The notes under the pieces: model-generated
Seen by the model: only the letters and a program-made list of their open reading frames with translations
The model's database searches: none
What the model was told of the DNA's origin: nothing
Translations under genes and position numbers: made by a program
NCBI GenBank assembly: GCA_029204225.1
Contig: CM055102.1
Span: forward strand, 16,276,729 to 16,340,728
Direction of reading: 5' to 3'
Length of the DNA: 64,000 nucleotides
Origin: Diphasiastrum complanatum
Lineage: Eukaryota > Streptophyta > Lycopodiopsida > Lycopodiales > Lycopodiaceae
Shown: positions 37,100-49,055 of the stretch, piece after piece
Layout: each line of letters starts with the position of its first letter
How positions within the stretch are numbered: position 1 is the first letter of the stretch

Positions 37100-38777
37100 T
37101 AGATAGCAAGCCGTAGAGATTGCTTATGCTCAGAATGTTTGAGGTAAATGGACGTTGGTTGTCATGGATCATGTAGCTTCCAACAGTGTGTGGTTCTTTC
37201 GCTCAGTTACTCTGTTCTATTGAGGAGTGTAGCTTGTAGTAAACTGATGGTGCACGCCACATGAAGACAGATAGTCCTTCATCTTATTTAATAAGTACTC
37301 TCCTCCTGAATCAAACCGTAGGGCCTTGATTATTTGCCAGTCTGATTGTCAGCATATTGCTTGAATTTTTTGAAGCAATCGAATGCTTCTGACTTATTCT
37401 TAATGAACATTACTCTGGTGAAACGGGAGTAGTCATCAATGAATGTAATAAAATATAGAGCCTTACCCAAGGAAGGTATGCTCATAGAACCACATAAGTC
37501 ACTGTGTATCAGTGACAAAATGGACTTGTCTCTTCTGGCTTGTCCTCTTGAAAATCTGGTTTTAGGTTGTTTGCCTAGTAAGCAACTTTCACAGACAGAT
37601 TGATTACTTGTAGTAATAGCATTTATATTCATGTCCTTGACCATTTTGTTATGATGCATATACAAGATTGAGATCATATTTAGATGTCCTAATCTCTGAT
37701 GCCATAAATTAGCATCTGAACAACTCACAGAAAGTGCAACATCATGACTCAATATGTACAAATTTCCTTCTTTGTAAGTAGAGAGAATTTCCTTTGAATT
37801 CTCATCTAAAATAGTACATCGTCTAGCAGTAAAAAAAGCTCTATAGCCTTAATCTATGACCTTGCTAATAGACAATAAGTTCTTGTTAATTTGGGTACAT
37901 AAAGTACACCATTAAGCTGCCTAGTGATGCCATTAGAGAATTGTAGTCGAATAGAGTCTTGGCCTTCGACTAGATGTGAACTGGAGTCACCAAAGAAGAT
38001 GTACTTCGATTCTGTAGCTGTGAGTGTAGAGAAGAGGTCCTTGCATGGCGTCATGTGCTGAGAGGCACCTGAATTGAGATACCATTGATGGGCATTTCTA
38101 CTGGGTTGATCTTGTACCATCAACACTCTCTCATCTTCCTACGAATATTTGACTGTGTCAGAGTTGTCTTGTTGCTACTGTTGCATCTTCTTTCTGGCTT
38201 CATTATGCTTGAGGACGCGACAGTCCTTGATATCATGGTTGGTTCTTTTGCAATACCTGCAAAATAGCTTGGTCTTGGATGATGATTGGTTGTGTTGTTG
38301 CTATTGTGGTTGCGATGCTGCTGGTTGTTCTACCTTTGTCTTCTTGTTCTTGAAGCCTTTCTTCTTCTTGGACTGTTGCTTGGTTGAGTAGAGTGCCATG
38401 GATTTGGTACTCGTTGACGTGGACAAGCTTTTCCTCCTTACTTCTTCCTGCAACAGACTTGCTGTCAATTTTTGTAGAGACAGCGCAAGAGTGTTGCTAA
38501 GAAGCAACACTAAATTGTCATAGGAGGATGGAAGACTAGCAAGAAGAGACATGGTTCCTATTGTAGCCAGTTGGTTTAGCAACTGTTTGAACTCGTTCAG
38601 ATGATCGCTTACTGAGGTGCCTTCACTCATTCTGAGTGTCAGCATCTTTTTCCTCAAGAAGAGACGAGTGGACACATCTGAGGTCTCGTAGATGCTTGTA
38701 AGGATATACCACGCTTCTTTGGAGGTGGTGCTATTTGACACGTGAGCAATCTGAGTGTCCTTCAGATTCAGGGACAC
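37100..38777 (-). pseudogene. copia gag (3' part), protease and integrase
   Basis: On the minus strand, 38777-38301 gives the Gag part VSLNLKDTQIAHVSN through to a Lys-rich end. A weak zinc-knuckle region follows, then protease at 38126-37854 (WYLNSGASQHMTPCKDLF; the usual DSGA reads NSGA), and the GAG-pre-integrase and integrase at 37761-37330 (WHQRLGHLNM; HSDLCGSM). Further integrase pieces with stops run down to about 37100 (SGGEYLL, ERKNHTL). No RT is found before the LTR at 37085. The gag continues on the far side of the inserted element at 44709. Confidence 0.85.
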
Positions 38778-39266
38778 TGTAAAGATCACCATATGAAGAT
38801 TTGACTAGATCCTATTGCAAAGCAACCAAAAGGACACCTGTGGAGCAAAACCACCCATCCAAATCTAGATCCCTCCTGGAGTTTCCTCCTGGACCTAGCC
38901 CCCAAGCCATAGTGAAGAACCTAAGAGAGAGAAGGAGAAACATGCTCAAGAAACTGAATTTCCAATAGGAGGATAGGCGAGTTTCCAATGGACATATTCT
39001 CCTCATGAGAGAGAGAATATTTCCCCTAGGATCCCCACGCAACCTATATTGAGCTATTGACCTCCTGTTCTTGCATTGAAGCAGTCATTCACTATGCATG
39101 TGCTCCTATGTCCAATTATAAGTTTGGGCCCTCATATGATTATTAATTACTTTACAGGCCAAGTCTGGAATGACGAGTCATAACCAATAACCATATACAT
39201 CTGGAGTGACCGGCTATCCACGTCAAGAATTATTCCGATTCTTTTATACTGGACATGGACGCAACA
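38778..39266 (-). repeat. 3' LTR of the coding-dead element
   Basis: In plus reading it starts TGTAAAGATCACCATAT and ends ATGGACGCAACA. It is followed by a pyrimidine run that is the complement of the polypurine tract. Confidence 0.9.
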
Positions 39267-39379
39267 TTCTTCCCCCCTTAAACTACTTCTGTCCTCAAAA
39301 CGAGTAACTAGGGAAAATCCAATTTGTATGCTTTTAACTCTTCCCATGAATCATTATCCTCAATTTGACCAACCAACCT

Positions 39380-39850
39380 AAGCAAGCACACAGAGATAAA
39401 ACAATTTCTCAATTGTTTGTCTCTGATCCTGAGTACTCATTCAGGGTCCAAAGGTACATTGAGCGATAAATCTTCCAAATGGGCAAAATCTTCAATACAT
39501 CAAACTGTCATCATCATGTAAACTAAATTTACATGATACACCGGATGAGCAATCGACCAAACTTGAAGATCAAGTTTAAAAGCTAACAAATCAATCATTT
39601 AACTTTCACAATTACCTGAAAATCAATCTTTAGTCTGACTTCAATATCAAATAAGTATTTAGAGATGGGATAATTCCAAATTATCTGTCTCTACACCGAA
39701 ATACTATATCGACCTTTTAGAAGTACACTAAAAGATAAATTTCTCTATTGGGTTTGATTCTCTCCAATCTAATAACATCACCTTCATTTATCTCAATTTA
39801 CATGAATCACTGGGTGAGTCCTCACCTTACACTGGAAATCAATGTTCAAA
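39380..39850. repeat. Degenerate duplicated segment inside the coding-dead element
   Basis: About 39380-39610 and 39660-39850 look like two diverged copies of one segment. Both show AGAGAT, TGTCTCT, AGGTACA/AGTACAC, GATAAAT and CACC(A/G)GGTGAG-like features in the same order as the single segment at 32768-32960 of the related element. Confidence 0.45.
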
Positions 39851-42800
39851 AGTTAAAGATCCAAAACAATTATAGTCCAAGACTATCCACAAATTACTTG
39901 TAGACCTGTCATAAATGCTTCTTGGTACAAAACTCATCCCACCAAAATCTCTTAGGAGATCCGTCAAGATAAAAACGACTTCAACTCAGTCTTGAGTACC
40001 CCAAATACTCTCTTGAGATAAGTGCTCTATCCCTAGCATGATATACCAGAAAATAGCAACCATTCAATCTTGATAGACTTAACTACTCCTAATTAACCGG
40101 AGATTTTAGACTGAAAACAGTACACAAGCATTCCTTGACTACAATCTGTAAAGGTAAGCAAAATCTTCATAAGTAAACAATTACTTAATGCAAATGCCTG
40201 TGAGATCCAAACAATATTGTACACAAATTTAGAGTTTAAATAACAAATCTACATTTTAACTCCACCAATTGATCAAGAATTACTGATCATCTTAAGAATC
40301 ATCATATTTCCATATAATCATCTAATGACCTTTAAGTATCAATTTATGATCCGTCAATCATAAACATCTAGAATCTTATGATTCGTCAATCATAATTTAT
40401 CAGATTCTAAACCCATACTTAATCATTTAGAGATACTGGAGTATATGCACAACATACCACTCAGGAAATATAATAAACATTCTGAAATCTTTTCCACAAG
40501 GAAAACATACAGACATCTTTGGACATAGAGTTAAGATTAAAGCTTTATTGCACTGATCCAATTCATAACAAAATGGTACTTGGCAACAATAAGTGAATCT
40601 TAATTTAATCTTTATCACTACTTCCCATATTAATGAATATCTCATAGCTCAAAACTCCTCTAGTTCCAGATTACTCAAAATAATCACTTAGAGAGTTTGT
40701 CGATTTCAACCTGGATAGTTCTACCTTTGCACACATACAAGATTTCTTTTTCCAAAATCAATGCAACTGGCTGATTCTTCGAAAGACTTATTCCTATCTT
40801 TTCTTCCTCCCTTTTAAAAAAAAAAATTCCATAATTTTGATTTAAAAGTTTCCAGGAGACAACGTATAAGATATCAAAGATTCGAAAAAGTCAGTAATGA
40901 GTATCCAATACTATTACAAACATGACTTTTTCCTCATAATCGTAGAATATCCTATCCCGAATGATAGAAATATTATCTCTCAATAATCAACTATCAAATA
41001 GAGACTAACGTTAGGGTTCAGGAAACCTAAGTTCTGAGCCATATTCAAAAATCTTATATGGAAGTGCAATCTCATATAATTATAACAGTCCTTCGAAACA
41101 GAGTTCTACACCGGAAGGAATTATATGAATCTCAATTTAATTGTCATGTATTAAGAAAGTTTTAAAGAGTAGAGGTCTAATAAAATAGAGAAATAGATGT
41201 AAGGGCTTCCATATTTTGTAATTAATGAGATACCATTTAGGGATCGATCTATATCTCATAATTCTCAAAATACCCTTAATAAAAGCCAATGGACTCTGTT
41301 AGCATTATCATTACAGTAATCCCTAACCATCGGTCTACATATCATTCTACCCAAGAAATCCCCTTTAGAATCACTAATGTCCCATACCACTAGCTATTCT
41401 TCCAAGAATCCTCTGCATCCAGATCTGTTTTGCCCAAAAAGTCAAAAAAGATGATTTGGCTATCCTATACCCAGATATAGGATCAAATTCACAACCAATT
41501 CTAGGAGATAATCCTAACAATTGAAATCACTCGTGCTTCTTTAGTGCTACTCAAAGAATACCATTTCATATTGTACCCAACATGGACAAAACAGAATGTA
41601 TCATCCAAATACAATAGAATGTATCCTAACCCAAAAGAAACATAGATTTCAACAAAACCGAATCTCATACTGGATATCCAATATCTATTCTAGAATCGGT
41701 ACAAAGAACTTTAATTCTTTTAACATGTCAGAAATCTCTTGGTCGTTACCATCATTATAGAAAAATACTCTATAACTGAAAAGAATCCAAATTACTAGAT
41801 TCTTGTATGGAACACCTTCTATCTGCATTACTTTGCAAGATCCAAATCCAATTGCAAAACAGTGATGGTTCCATAAATGGATTATCAGTCTTGCCACTAC
41901 TTTTCCCTTAGAATCCTCGAATTTTTGAAATTCTAATTCACACTGGAAAAAGGAATCCAAATTCCTAGAGGCAGTCTTCTTAAATAATTCCCAATTTTAT
42001 TCTCACTTGCAATTAATTATACTTCAGGAATTGAATGTAAATTAAATAATTGGATCACTAAGACCAGTAATCATCTACATATCAGACTTCCACTCTTTTT
42101 TCCCCTTCCAAAAATGGTTCAGGTTAACAAAACCCCAAATTTGTACTAGGAAAAAGTTCAATTTGGTATCACTAACTTTAGCACTATCACCCTGACAGTT
42201 TTGATTTGTTCATTAAGTGCCACACTTAATCCCTAGCAAATCCCCTTATAGATCAGCATAGAATTGTTCTTTTGGATTTATATTATTCTTGGTCCTTATT
42301 GATCCCCAGAATAAGAAATGCTCCTCAATTGACAGATTCACAAAATCTTCAACTAAAAGTGAAGGGTACAGTGATCTTAACAATCAACTGATTTCAACTC
42401 AGTAAGATCATTCACTTTATAAGTCATTTCTGTTTGATCAATAACCAAAGAATGGGAACAAATTGAAAACGTCCATGGTTTCTTCAAATTTTACATAAAT
42501 TGGGATTTTCATGTTCCATTCAATATGGATCTAAACTGTGAAAATCGACCAAACATCGACTTGACAGTTTCACAGTTACCATCTCATATTGGAAGGATTT
42601 TGAAACATCCAGCATGCATCCTATGTGACATGCAATGATTTAAAAAAAAATCAATTTTTATGTAAATTGCCAAGAAACTGGGAAATTAGCACTCGGATTA
42701 GACCAACTGTGAAAATCGATTAAAATGATCGATTTATCAAATTCACAGGCACTGTCACATATCAAATTCGAGATGCACTGATTTTTTTTCGAAAAAACAA

Positions 42801-44219
42801 AAAAAAAATCTCGTAATTAGCTTAGCCACTAGGAAATCTGCTTTTTGAACTAGAATTGCCAAAAATAGCTTCATGCAAGAAATCTTCTATCAATCTACTG
42901 ATTACACATGCAACATGCATCCATGCATGCATACAGGTCTATCCATACATTTTCATCAATAGACAAGCACTACACTGAATTACAAGTATGCATGCATCAG
43001 AACATTTCAAAATTTTTGCAAATTTTAGTTCAAAAATTCCCAAACTTCCGACAACCATAACTTTCTCTACAGGACACCAAATTGGTTGCTGTAAAGCACA
43101 GTACGGAGGGAGAGTGGGTCTACAAGGCACTTGCCATGTCACCCTGTACCCCTGGCTTCACACGTGCGATCAATAAATGCATGAAAAACAGGTAGGAGGG
43201 CGCACGTTTGTGGAGAGAAATATTCAAAAAACACATCCCAGTCCAAAAAGCCTTGGATCAGAGGTTACAAGCACTCTACTAAGGTTCATTAGAGGTCTAA
43301 CAGGTCTAGCAAGCAATCATAAGCTCAGATCATGCAAAAAATGCATTTTTGGCCTCCTTCAACAAGCAAAACTTCAACATGATGGTGTCTGATGCTCACC
43401 TATCCAAATTGGATGCATGATGGCTCAAAACAGACGCAATCCATCATATCTTTAACCTTGTTACAAGAACCAACAGGTTCAGACCCCCAATTGAGAGGTA
43501 TTCATGCTCAAAAATCATCAAAAATACACTAATTTTTGGTGTTTTGAGCCCCCTAATGGTGTCTAATCCCTTCCAAAATTCATGAAAGCTCAGGGAAAGC
43601 TTCATTACATCTCTGAAAACGTTCATACCAAGTCTTGGCTGAGAATTTTGAGATCTACCCCAAAATTAGTCCCAAAAACATCAAAAGACCTTGGTTTTTG
43701 ACCAATTTTGACCAAAATTTGTGGGAAAAATCCACAAATTCGTGCAATCATATCCAAATCCCTATAAATCCATTTTATGAAAGCACTAAAAGTTCTGATT
43801 CTAGTCAAACATGGTTCTATAGCCCATTTATGGTCTAAAAACCTCAATTTTTGGTCCAAAATCACTATCTAATCCACCTTTTGACTATTCCAGCATCATG
43901 CAATCATTAGATCCAATCAATAATGATTGTAAAACAGCAAGTAAAATCTTGAAAACGTACTACACCAGTACCTATGATCAATTTCAAGCAAAAACCTTCA
44001 ATTCTAGGTGAAAAATCCACTAAAATCATCAAAAAACCTTTGATTTCCAACAAAAACTAAGGAGAAACCCCATAATTATGATCTTTAGGCTGAAAGTAAA
44101 CCAAATTCAGAGAAGTCACCTACTTGGAGATCAATTCCACCACCTGGAAGTAACATGCAAGGAGAAATCCACAAAAACTGAGCCTTCTGATTGATGCAAA
44201 TCCATAGCTCTGATACCAC

Positions 44220-44708
44220 TGTAAAGATCACCATATTAAGATCTGACTAGATCCTCTTGCAAAACAACCAAAAGGACACCTGTGGAGCAAAACCACCCAT
44301 CCAAACCTAGATCCCTCCTGGAGTTTCCTCCTGGACCTAGCCCCCAAGCCATAGTGAAGAACCTAAGAGAGAGGAGGAGAAACAGGCTCAAGAAACTGAA
44401 TTTCCAATAGGAGGATGGACGAGTTTCCAATGGACATATTCTCCTCATGAGAGAGAGAATATTCTTCCTAGGATTCCCACACAACCTATATTGAGCTATT
44501 GACCTCCTATTCTTGCATTAAAGCAGTCATTCACTATGCATGTGCTCCTATGTCCAATTATAGGTTTGGGCCCTCATATGATTATTAATTACTTTACAGG
44601 CCAAGTCCGGAATGACGAGGCATAACCAATAACCATATACATCTGGAGTGACTGGCTATCCACGTCAGGAATTATTCCGATTCCTTTATACAGGACATGG
44701 ACGTAATA
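44220..44708 (-). repeat. 5' LTR of the coding-dead element
   Basis: A direct repeat of 38778-39266 with scattered substitutions; its final CA has become TA (GTAATA). The tRNA-iMet site lies one base inside, at the complement of 44207-44218. Confidence 0.9.
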
Positions 44709-44935
44709 GATACAATGACAAGTGCTTTGCCATCCTTTGCTTCCCATGCTGGAAGCAATTTAGGTTCTATCGGCTTGGGTATTGAACCATTTACATACCC
44801 CCACAACTAGTTCTCGATCAGGACCATCCTCATCTTGAACTTTTACATGTGGAAGTCATCTCCATTGAATTTGTTGATCAAGCGGATCTCTGAGGTTGAA
44901 CCTTCCATAGCGATCGAGTAGCAGAGATGAAACAC
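44709..44935 (-). pseudogene. copia gag, 5' part
   Basis: On the minus strand the frame opens with MEGSTSEIRLINKFNGDDFHM near 44910-44850, a typical copia Gag start. It runs on, with lesions, to the insertion point at 44708, beyond which gag continues at 38777. Confidence 0.75.
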
Positions 44936-45000
44936 AAATAGAAAGAATAGCTCTATAGAGTTAGAATAAATCCTAGACTCTAGTAATCCAATGAACCTAG

Positions 45001-45075
45001 GCTCTGATACCACTTCTGTGGGAGCAGACACTGATATCACTCTATGGGCGGAATTAGATATCAGCTCTGATACCA
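45001..45075 (-). other. Two tandem primer-binding sites (tRNA-iMet)
   Basis: GCTCTGATACCA in plus reading occurs at 45001-45012 and again at 45064-45075. Both are followed by CTTCT(G/A)T(G/T)GGA, so the site and the adjoining LTR edge were duplicated. Only the copy touching the LTR (45064-45075) is in the standard position. Confidence 0.75.
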
Positions 45076-45495
45076 CTTCTATTGGAAGAAAAACAAGGAA
45101 ATTGTTATAACTAGGACCGTGGATTACTTAGAGAATGGAGTTACGAGCAATTCTTTGTGTGTGGAATTAGATTATCAGTGTAGGGGTTATAAACTACCGT
45201 GAAAGAGAGGGAATTAGGCGTTTGAGACAGCCATGCAATCCTATAATACAGACAACCTGATATGAAGAGAATGTAGCATTAATTCAGGCATCAGAGACAG
45301 CCATATAATTCTCTTCTTGATAGCGTTTGTGTGAGAGGAGCGAGAATTATCATTCAACAAGAATGCAAAGGTGTAGAACAATAGCGAATATGTATATTGA
45401 AATTGTAAATACAACGATCAGACCACAATACAATTGCGTTGATAAGTGTGTGATCCTGCTAACAGATTCAAGACAATTGCTAAGATTCTAAAATA

Positions 45496-45529
<34 letters not shown>

Positions 45530-46237
45530 ATCACTAACTCTGAGGAGTCAGTTACTGATCAAAGGTGTTCTCCGCTATTTGACCTTACGTATCATAATCC
45601 TCTATATTCCAATCACTCAATTACATGTATATATACATATCAGTTGAAAAATCTTGTACTAACTTAACTTTACAATACAAGATTGATAACAATTATTAAA
45701 CTGATCAGTGGATCAGTTCGTTGATGGAGCGTGAAGGCTATCTGGTCTGATAGCAAAAATCCGTATATTTCTGCAAACTGGAAATGCAACACTCCTTGGC
45801 CTTTTGGCCGTTGCCTTTACCTGAGGACAGCCTTTGGGATTTGTAGGACAACTTCGCCGTTTGAAAGACACCTTCAGTGTTTGTAGGACATCGCCTTTGT
45901 CTGTAGGACAACTTCGGCCTATTGTAGGTCAAGTTTTGTCTTTTTCGCCTGTTGAAAACTGCATGCAAATATGCAGTGTCGGGTTTTTTGCAATTTTCAC
46001 CTATGTAGAAACCCGTGTAAAACCTGTAGTGTCGTCTGTCAGAAAACTCCATGTAAAAACACAGTGTCAGGTTTTTCAGGCTGTGTAGAAAAATGCGAGT
46101 AAAAATTAGACTGTAGCGAAAAAAATGCAGACCGTTTCAAAATAGTTCATTTTCTACAAGTTACATTTGAAAGAGTAAAATTTAGAGAAGGAAGGAGGGC
46201 TGTTGACGATGAGTAGAAGTCAGATTAAACTCCAACA
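45076..46237 (-). repeat. 5' LTR of the minus-strand copia element
   Basis: About 1.16 kb. The start on the minus strand is TGTTGGAGTTTAATC, similar to the LTR start at 29857. It holds a (CT)n tract (45498-45526) and, at 45835-46100, many short units such as GTAGGACA(A/C)CTTCG and GCAGTGTCGGGTTTTT. Its upper end abuts gypsy RT sequence. The exact lower boundary is uncertain by a few bases. Confidence 0.78.
45498..45526. repeat. (CT)n microsatellite
   Basis: An uninterrupted CT run inside the 5' LTR of the minus-strand copia element. Confidence 0.9.
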
Positions 46238-48650
46238 CAACCCACTACGTGTGATCTTATGACTGAGGTACAATAACTCATGCTTAAAGAACTCACATTT
46301 AGATTCTTTAGCATACACTTTATCTCATCGAAGAATATTTAAGACAGTCTTAAAATGACTCAAATGCTCCTTAAGTGTCCTATTGTAGATGAGAATGTCA
46401 TCTAAGAATACCACCATACATTGCCCTAGATATGGACGAAAAACATCGTTATGAAACGTTGCTGGTGCATTCGTCAACCCAAAAGGAAGCACAAGAAATT
46501 TATAATGACCAAATCTCGTCTGAAAACTTGTCTTTTGCACATCATTCGGATGAATCCTAATTGATATCCGGTTTTAAGATCTATCTTCGTGAAGTATTTA
46601 GCTCCACCTAATTGATCTACCAAAGGGTATTTATTTTTAATAGTTACCTTATTCAATCCCTTGTAGTCAACACACAAATGGAAGTCTCCATATTTCATCG
46701 CTTTTAGAAGAACAGAAGCAACCCATGGTGACTTACTTGGCTGAATATGACCCATCTTCAAATAATTTTTAATTTGCTTACTAATCTCTATCTCTTCTTT
46801 CTGAGAAAATCGATATGGTTGTCTAGAGATAGGGTGACTACCTAGAATCAACACAATTTTATGGTCTACCGATCTGGACGGCATTATTCCATGAGGTAAT
46901 TCTTCTAAAAATAGAGATAGGGTGACTACGTAGAATTAACTCAATCTTATGGTCTACCGATCTGGATGGCGTTATTCCATGAGGTAATTCTTCTGGAAAT
47001 ACATCTTTAAATTCAGACAATATCTTATTCTTCTCAATTTGCTCCTAATCTAAGTCTACTGAGTTAAGAATCTTTGACAATTCACAACTACTTAGATGCA
47101 TTTCAGATAAATCCAAAATTGGCTTAGCAAATAAAGAATAAGCTTCAAACTGCGTATCAAAAACTTCCATTACATTAGCAAATGAACTCATCCCAGATGG
47201 ATGTACATATTTGTCTCCGAACAATGTAACTATTTCATTACCCTCCTGAAAAGAGAGAACATGCTTCTCAAAATCTATCTCAGGATGCTTATTAAATAAC
47301 CATTCGGTATCCTAGTATAATGTCCGTACGTGCTAAATCTAAATATAACACATGAAAATCTATCAACTCTCTATAATCTTGGATCCAAATTGGGAGTCTT
47401 GGAACTTTAACATCCCATGTCTCCAACTCCGCACCTGAAGCTAGATATATTCGATATTTATGGTTATTGGCTTCAATTTCCAGACCGAGTTTCTGCACAA
47501 GACTAGAGTTAATGAAATTATGAGTAGATCCACGGTCCACTAAAATACTAACTTCATGTCCTTTAACAATGTGTTTCAAATGAAATAATTCACTTGACAA
47601 GAATGAAGCAGTACTAAAAGAACAATCACACTTACAATTAACCTTATTAATTTCCAACTTAAGATTTTCTTTACTTGGCATCTCAATAACTTAGCTGTGC
47701 CTTTCTTTCGTTCTGGGCAGAATTTCATAACGTGTCCAGACTTACTACAATGAAAACACACATTGGTCCTTCTAGCTTTTTTTCGGGACAAATGTTTCTT
47801 TTGTCTAAACTCAGATGCGACTTATGTCAAAATACTTAGATTTTTTACAATGAACTCTTTTCTTTTCTTTCTTCAGGCTAGGTCCGGATGATCCAGATGG
47901 ATTAGCCTATAATTGCTTTCTAGATGCCACCATTGTGGAATCATACGCTTTCGCGACACGTACGACGTCATCAAAAGTTTGAAACACATTACGCTTGCAT
48001 TTATTCTGATAATTTGCAAAAGCAGACCTAGGATAAACTGCCACAATGCCAGTTTTGCATCGAATGAGAGAATTTTATTCCATAAATCCATAAAATTTTG
48101 TAGGTACGAGTCCAAACTCCGAGTACCCATTTTGCAGTTGACAGATCTTTGGTAGAAATCGGAGTCGTCTACAACTACAAATGACTTTCTGAACACTTCC
48201 ATGAACTCATCCCATGTGGTCGGTTTTGGTTGTAGGTCACGCCACCACGACGAAGCTTTCCCTCAGAAGAACAGAATTACACTCTCAATCTTTTTATCTT
48301 CAGAAATTTCATGTAGATTCAAATAACCGGTCCACTTGGTTAACTAGTCATCTACAACCTCAGGTTTTTTCTATTTCTTTTCCCATGAAAATGGTTTAAG
48401 CAGTACTTATAATCAATTCCAAGCAAAAAAACTTGAATTCTAGGTGAAAAATTTACTAAAACCATAAAAAATCCTTTGATTTCCATCAAAATTTATGGAG
48501 AAAATTTATAATTATGATCTTTAGGCTGAAAGTACACCAAGGATTTGAGAAACCACCTACTTGGATGTGAATTCCACCACCTAATATCAAAAGCAAAGAG
48601 ATCCACCCAAAAAGTTGCAAAAATTCAAGATCCTCAAGCCCCACCTCCTG
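46238..48650 (-). mobile_element. 5' half of a Ty3/gypsy element (leader, gag, protease, RT)
   Basis: Minus-strand order from 48650: leader closely similar to 43970-44190, gag (48400-47800), zinc knuckle, protease and RT, cut off at 46238 by the copia LTR. The strand and type match the 3' half at 31709-34660. The upper end has no LTR; it meets an oppositely oriented integrase fragment at about 48655. Confidence 0.8.
46240..48240 (-). pseudogene. gypsy gag, protease and RT, broken
   Basis: Gag with SLDSYLQNFMDLWNKILS (about 48110) leads to the CCHC knuckle CFHCSKSGHVMKFC (about 47750) and the protease region at about 47570 with LVDRGSTHNFINSSLVQKLG; Arg stands where Ser/Thr is expected in D-S/T-G. 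RT lies at 46884-46325: [56 protein letters not shown] and [13 protein letters not shown]. It then passes into YAKESKCEFFKHELL with stops. Frames shift several times. Confidence 0.85.
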
Positions 48651-48654
48651 ATTA

Positions 48655-48960
48655 ATGTGACTGGCTTTATGGATCGCCAAGTGATATTGTTAGCGATAGA
48701 GCCTAAGTTTACATGTCACTTTTGGTTAGTTGTATTACATAAGCTTGAGACCTCACTTAGTTTTAGTTCTACTGATCATTTTGAATAAGATGGATAGACT
48801 GAAAGAATTCCTTAGACTATGGAGGATGCTGAGAACATATGTGTCTCACAAGCAGTCTCAGTGGAAGGATTACATCCCCTTAATGAGTTTGCTAACAATA
48901 GTAGAAAACATTATAATATAGGTTATAGTCCATTTATGCTTATCATATAAGAAATTCGCA
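48655..48960 (+). pseudogene. gypsy integrase fragment, opposite orientation
   Basis: Plus-strand translation in shifting frames shows SDIVSDR, then TYVSHKQSQWKDYIPLMS and a segment comparable with NSRK-YNIGYSPFML. These match the integrase part at 33224-33565. It is inverted relative to the neighbouring gypsy half. Confidence 0.65.
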
Positions 48961-49055
48961 AATTTTTGGATCTTAACAGATTTCGTCTTCAAACCAAAAC
49001 TGCTAACAGAATCGTCAAGAGAAAAACAGTTACGAAGATGCTCGAAAACCATTCC

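Larger units (their letters stand above)
38778..44708 (-). mobile_element. Coding-dead gypsy-related LTR element inserted in copia gag
   Basis: Two 489-bp LTRs (38778-39266 and 44220-44708) flank about 4.95 kb. Flanking bases GACAC (38773-38777) and GATAC (44709-44713) are a target duplication with one change, and removing the element rejoins the copia gag frame. A tRNA-iMet site (complement of 44207-44218) and a purine tract (complement of 39267-39278) give minus orientation. The interior has no frame above about 90 codons. 39290-40200 is a heavily decayed match to the integrase/chromodomain end at 32650-33310. LTRs with terminal TG...CA are about 95 percent alike by eye, so a coding-dead element appears to have moved using enzymes from a relative. 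Confidence 0.88.
36809..46237 (-). mobile_element. Ty1/copia element lacking RT and RNase H, split by another LTR element
   Basis: Minus orientation: 5' LTR from 46237 (TGTTGGAG on the minus strand) down to about 45076, primer-binding site(s), gag from about 44930, interrupted at 44708/38778 by an inserted element, then gag, protease and integrase to about 37100, and finally part of a 3' LTR (36809-37085). Integrase passes directly into the LTR, so RT and RNase H are deleted. The 3' LTR also lacks about 530 bp present in the 5' LTR. Confidence 0.85.
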
